The notes beneath the pieces were generated by a model, which was given only the letters and a program-made list of their open reading frames with translations, searched no databases and was not told where the DNA came from. Below, one piece after another: positions 62,501 through 64,000 of a stretch of DNA of 64,000 nt. Every line of letters begins with the position of its first letter. Positions within the stretch are counted from its first letter, which is position 1. Position numbers and translations under genes: made by a program. The DNA comes from Colletes latitarsis (Eukaryota; Arthropoda; Insecta; Hymenoptera; Colletidae): contig NC_135147.1 of NCBI RefSeq assembly GCF_051014445.1, forward strand, positions 23,199,979-23,263,978. Reading direction: 5' to 3'.

Positions 62501-64000
62501 GTACCCCCATTCCTGCATCCACGTTTCGTCTCAGCGAACAAAGTCCGATCGAAAGTCCCCTGGTCCACAGTCGACTAGTTCTCGACCAAACGGTTCTATT
62601 CTATCGCGACGGGCAGGCTGACTCAATCGCGAGCATTCGCGCGAGCGTTCAAAGTATCGTTCAGCGAGTTGACGAGTTCTCACGGAGAACAGCATCACAC
62701 GGGAGCAGCGTGGAACGTTTCGTTCGTCGAGGTCGGATCGAGATCGATCAGTCGGTCGAGATAGAATCTCTTCTAACCTCGACGGGAGAAGGAACGTGTT
62801 TATCCGCGAGCGATTGCGACACGATGTATGTTAATGTCCGGAGCCGCGCTCTTCCACGTGCCGCTGGCATGCGTTTCCAGCGTGTCCTGGAAAGATTTTT
62901 CGCCCCGACGACCGGGATTACTCTCGTGCAGTCTTCGATGCGTGTTACTAAACAGTTTACGGACTCGAAGCGATCGAGAGATCGGTACCTTGCACCACTC
63001 GACGAAACGCACCTTTGTTCATTGTACGTTCTATCGATATCATTTAGAATCATTCATCCAGAAAGTTAGAAAGATATGGTAGACATATCTGTTATTCGAG
63101 GTTCTACTTTAGTTGTGGTCAGAGGAAAGTGCAACTATTGGGGTAACCAATTCAGTGTATATTATTATTAAATGTTACAATTTAACGGGCCCGTTTTTAC
63201 AAACTTATACAGCTTTAGAACTCTGCTAATAGATATTCTGTATCTGTTGATTTTTTTTAATATATCTTTCGAGAATGTCAATCTTTTCCTTTGGCACTAT
63301 GTACGATTAGATGTAAACCAATAGGTTCATTGCCCGTAAAATAAATAAATAAATTTCGATCGTTGCACATGCCAAGATGTTTGCAGAAAAAGGGATTAAG
63401 AGTGTGGATGGTGATCGTAGGGAATATCTAGGGTTCTGAGGGGCCGTGGAAGTACCGAATCTACGAGAACGCGGTTCGTTAGCTTAACAAGACGTCGGAT
63501 CTAGGGATCTAAGTCAGGAGGCCGAACGCAGCTCTCAATCCTCGAAACGATCTCGAGGCTCTATCGATCCCTCTATCTGCGGGCGCGCGCGGTCCGCTCT
63601 CCACCTTCCGATCGTTTTTTCCCGCGCATCCTGGGACTTTACAGCGAGCAGATCGACCCTCTCGATTCGGTAGGAACGAGTCCCGTCAACGAAGGGTCTC
63701 CCCACGTCCCTCTTCCTCCTCGCCGCCATCGGGTAGTCCCTTCGGTAACAACCCGTCGTCGTGGTCGCCAGGGGTTTTCGTGCCTCGTCGAGAGATCCTT
63801 AATCGACGGTTCGTCGACTCTCGTCTCCGCGACCGGGCCCCGTGTCCCCGTGGGCCCTTGTTCTTTTTCCGAAGCCGCGGGGCAGGGAAAAAGCTTGGGG
63901 ACCAGATATCCGCCGGTTTCTGACAACTATCTGCCCCGAGCGGCCCGCGGAAAGAAATAAATGAAGAGAGGATCGAGGAAGAACGATACCACCGAACGGC
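59503..64000. other. Intron without recognisable gene, right edge
   Basis: Mixed composition. The 208-codon frame at 62443-63069 (+) has no domain and is overlapped by frames on the other strand. The last 500 bp are GC-rich without a homeodomain exon. Confidence 0.45.
63338..63354 (+). repeat. (AAAT)n microsatellite
   Basis: About four copies of AAAT in AT-rich intron. Confidence 0.75.

Larger units (their letters stand above)
57619..64000 (+). other. hth: Downstream intron of hth (partial, runs off the right edge)
   Basis: It starts with the strong donor GTAAGT. The next coding exon should supply the rest of the split Asp codon and lead into the acidic linker and TALE homeodomain. No such sequence (for example the KKRGIFPK or WFINARR blocks) was seen before position 64000. 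The intron contains a miniature inverted-repeat element at 57.9 kb, a possible initiator at 59.1 kb, a TG-rich microsatellite, and otherwise unremarkable mixed-composition DNA. Confidence 0.7.

Noticed and set aside
62443..63069. 208-codon frame downstream of the hth exon
   Set aside because: It is not hth-like, has no domain, and is overlapped by minus-strand frames of similar quality.

Overview
The window looks like intronic DNA from an insect nuclear genome, most probably a bee or another hymenopteran. The evidence is CpG that is not depleted, alternating GC-rich and AT-rich patches, no operons or ribosome-binding sites, no long convincing open reading frame, and many short non-autonomous mobile elements. 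The order-level call is inference from composition and repeats, not from a marker gene.

One protein-coding exon can be supported. Positions 57489-57618 (+) encode 43 residues plus one base of a split codon. They match the proline/serine/glycine-rich linker of Homothorax (Hth, the insect MEIS/PREP TALE homeodomain protein), between its MEIS domain and its homeodomain. The frame is closed by a TAG ending exactly at the splice acceptor, and the exon ends at a strong donor (G|GTAAGT). No exon for the MEIS domain, the rest of the linker or the homeodomain was found, so the flanking introns appear to extend past both window edges: more than 57 kb upstream and more than 6.3 kb downstream. This assumes that no small exon was missed by eye.

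Layout. 1-9 kb: CpG-rich intron with AT-rich patches and a 26-bp direct repeat about 640 bp apart. 9-21 kb: mixed intron with two foldback structures (15.0 and 17.6 kb) and a palindromic pair of CTCF-like motifs (20.1 kb). 21-28 kb: repeat-rich, with two members of one terminal-inverted-repeat family (21.3 and 25.4 kb), a diverged duplication (22.9 and 23.4 kb), a TTAA-flanked piggyBac-type MITE (24.2 kb) and a compact hairpin (27.2 kb). 28-39 kb: mostly plain intron with an inverted repeat at 32.8-33.0 kb. 39-50 kb: a long truncated copy of the same repeat family (39.8-40.8 kb), a degenerate tandem array (42.1-43.2 kb), a diverged 450-480 bp tandem duplication (45.8-46.7 kb), a second CTCF-like pair (48.3 kb) and a short tandem array (49.3-49.7 kb). 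50-57 kb: plain intron. 57.5-64 kb: the hth exon, a miniature copy of the repeat family (57.9 kb), a possible initiator-type promoter (59.1 kb) and further intron.

The window therefore belongs mainly to one long developmental-regulator gene whose introns carry the regulatory and repeat content. The best leads are an in-frame read-through of the exon that could give a Hth form without the homeodomain, two pairs of CTCF-like motifs, and three independent hairpin or foldback loci. I found no convincing unknown protein-coding system.
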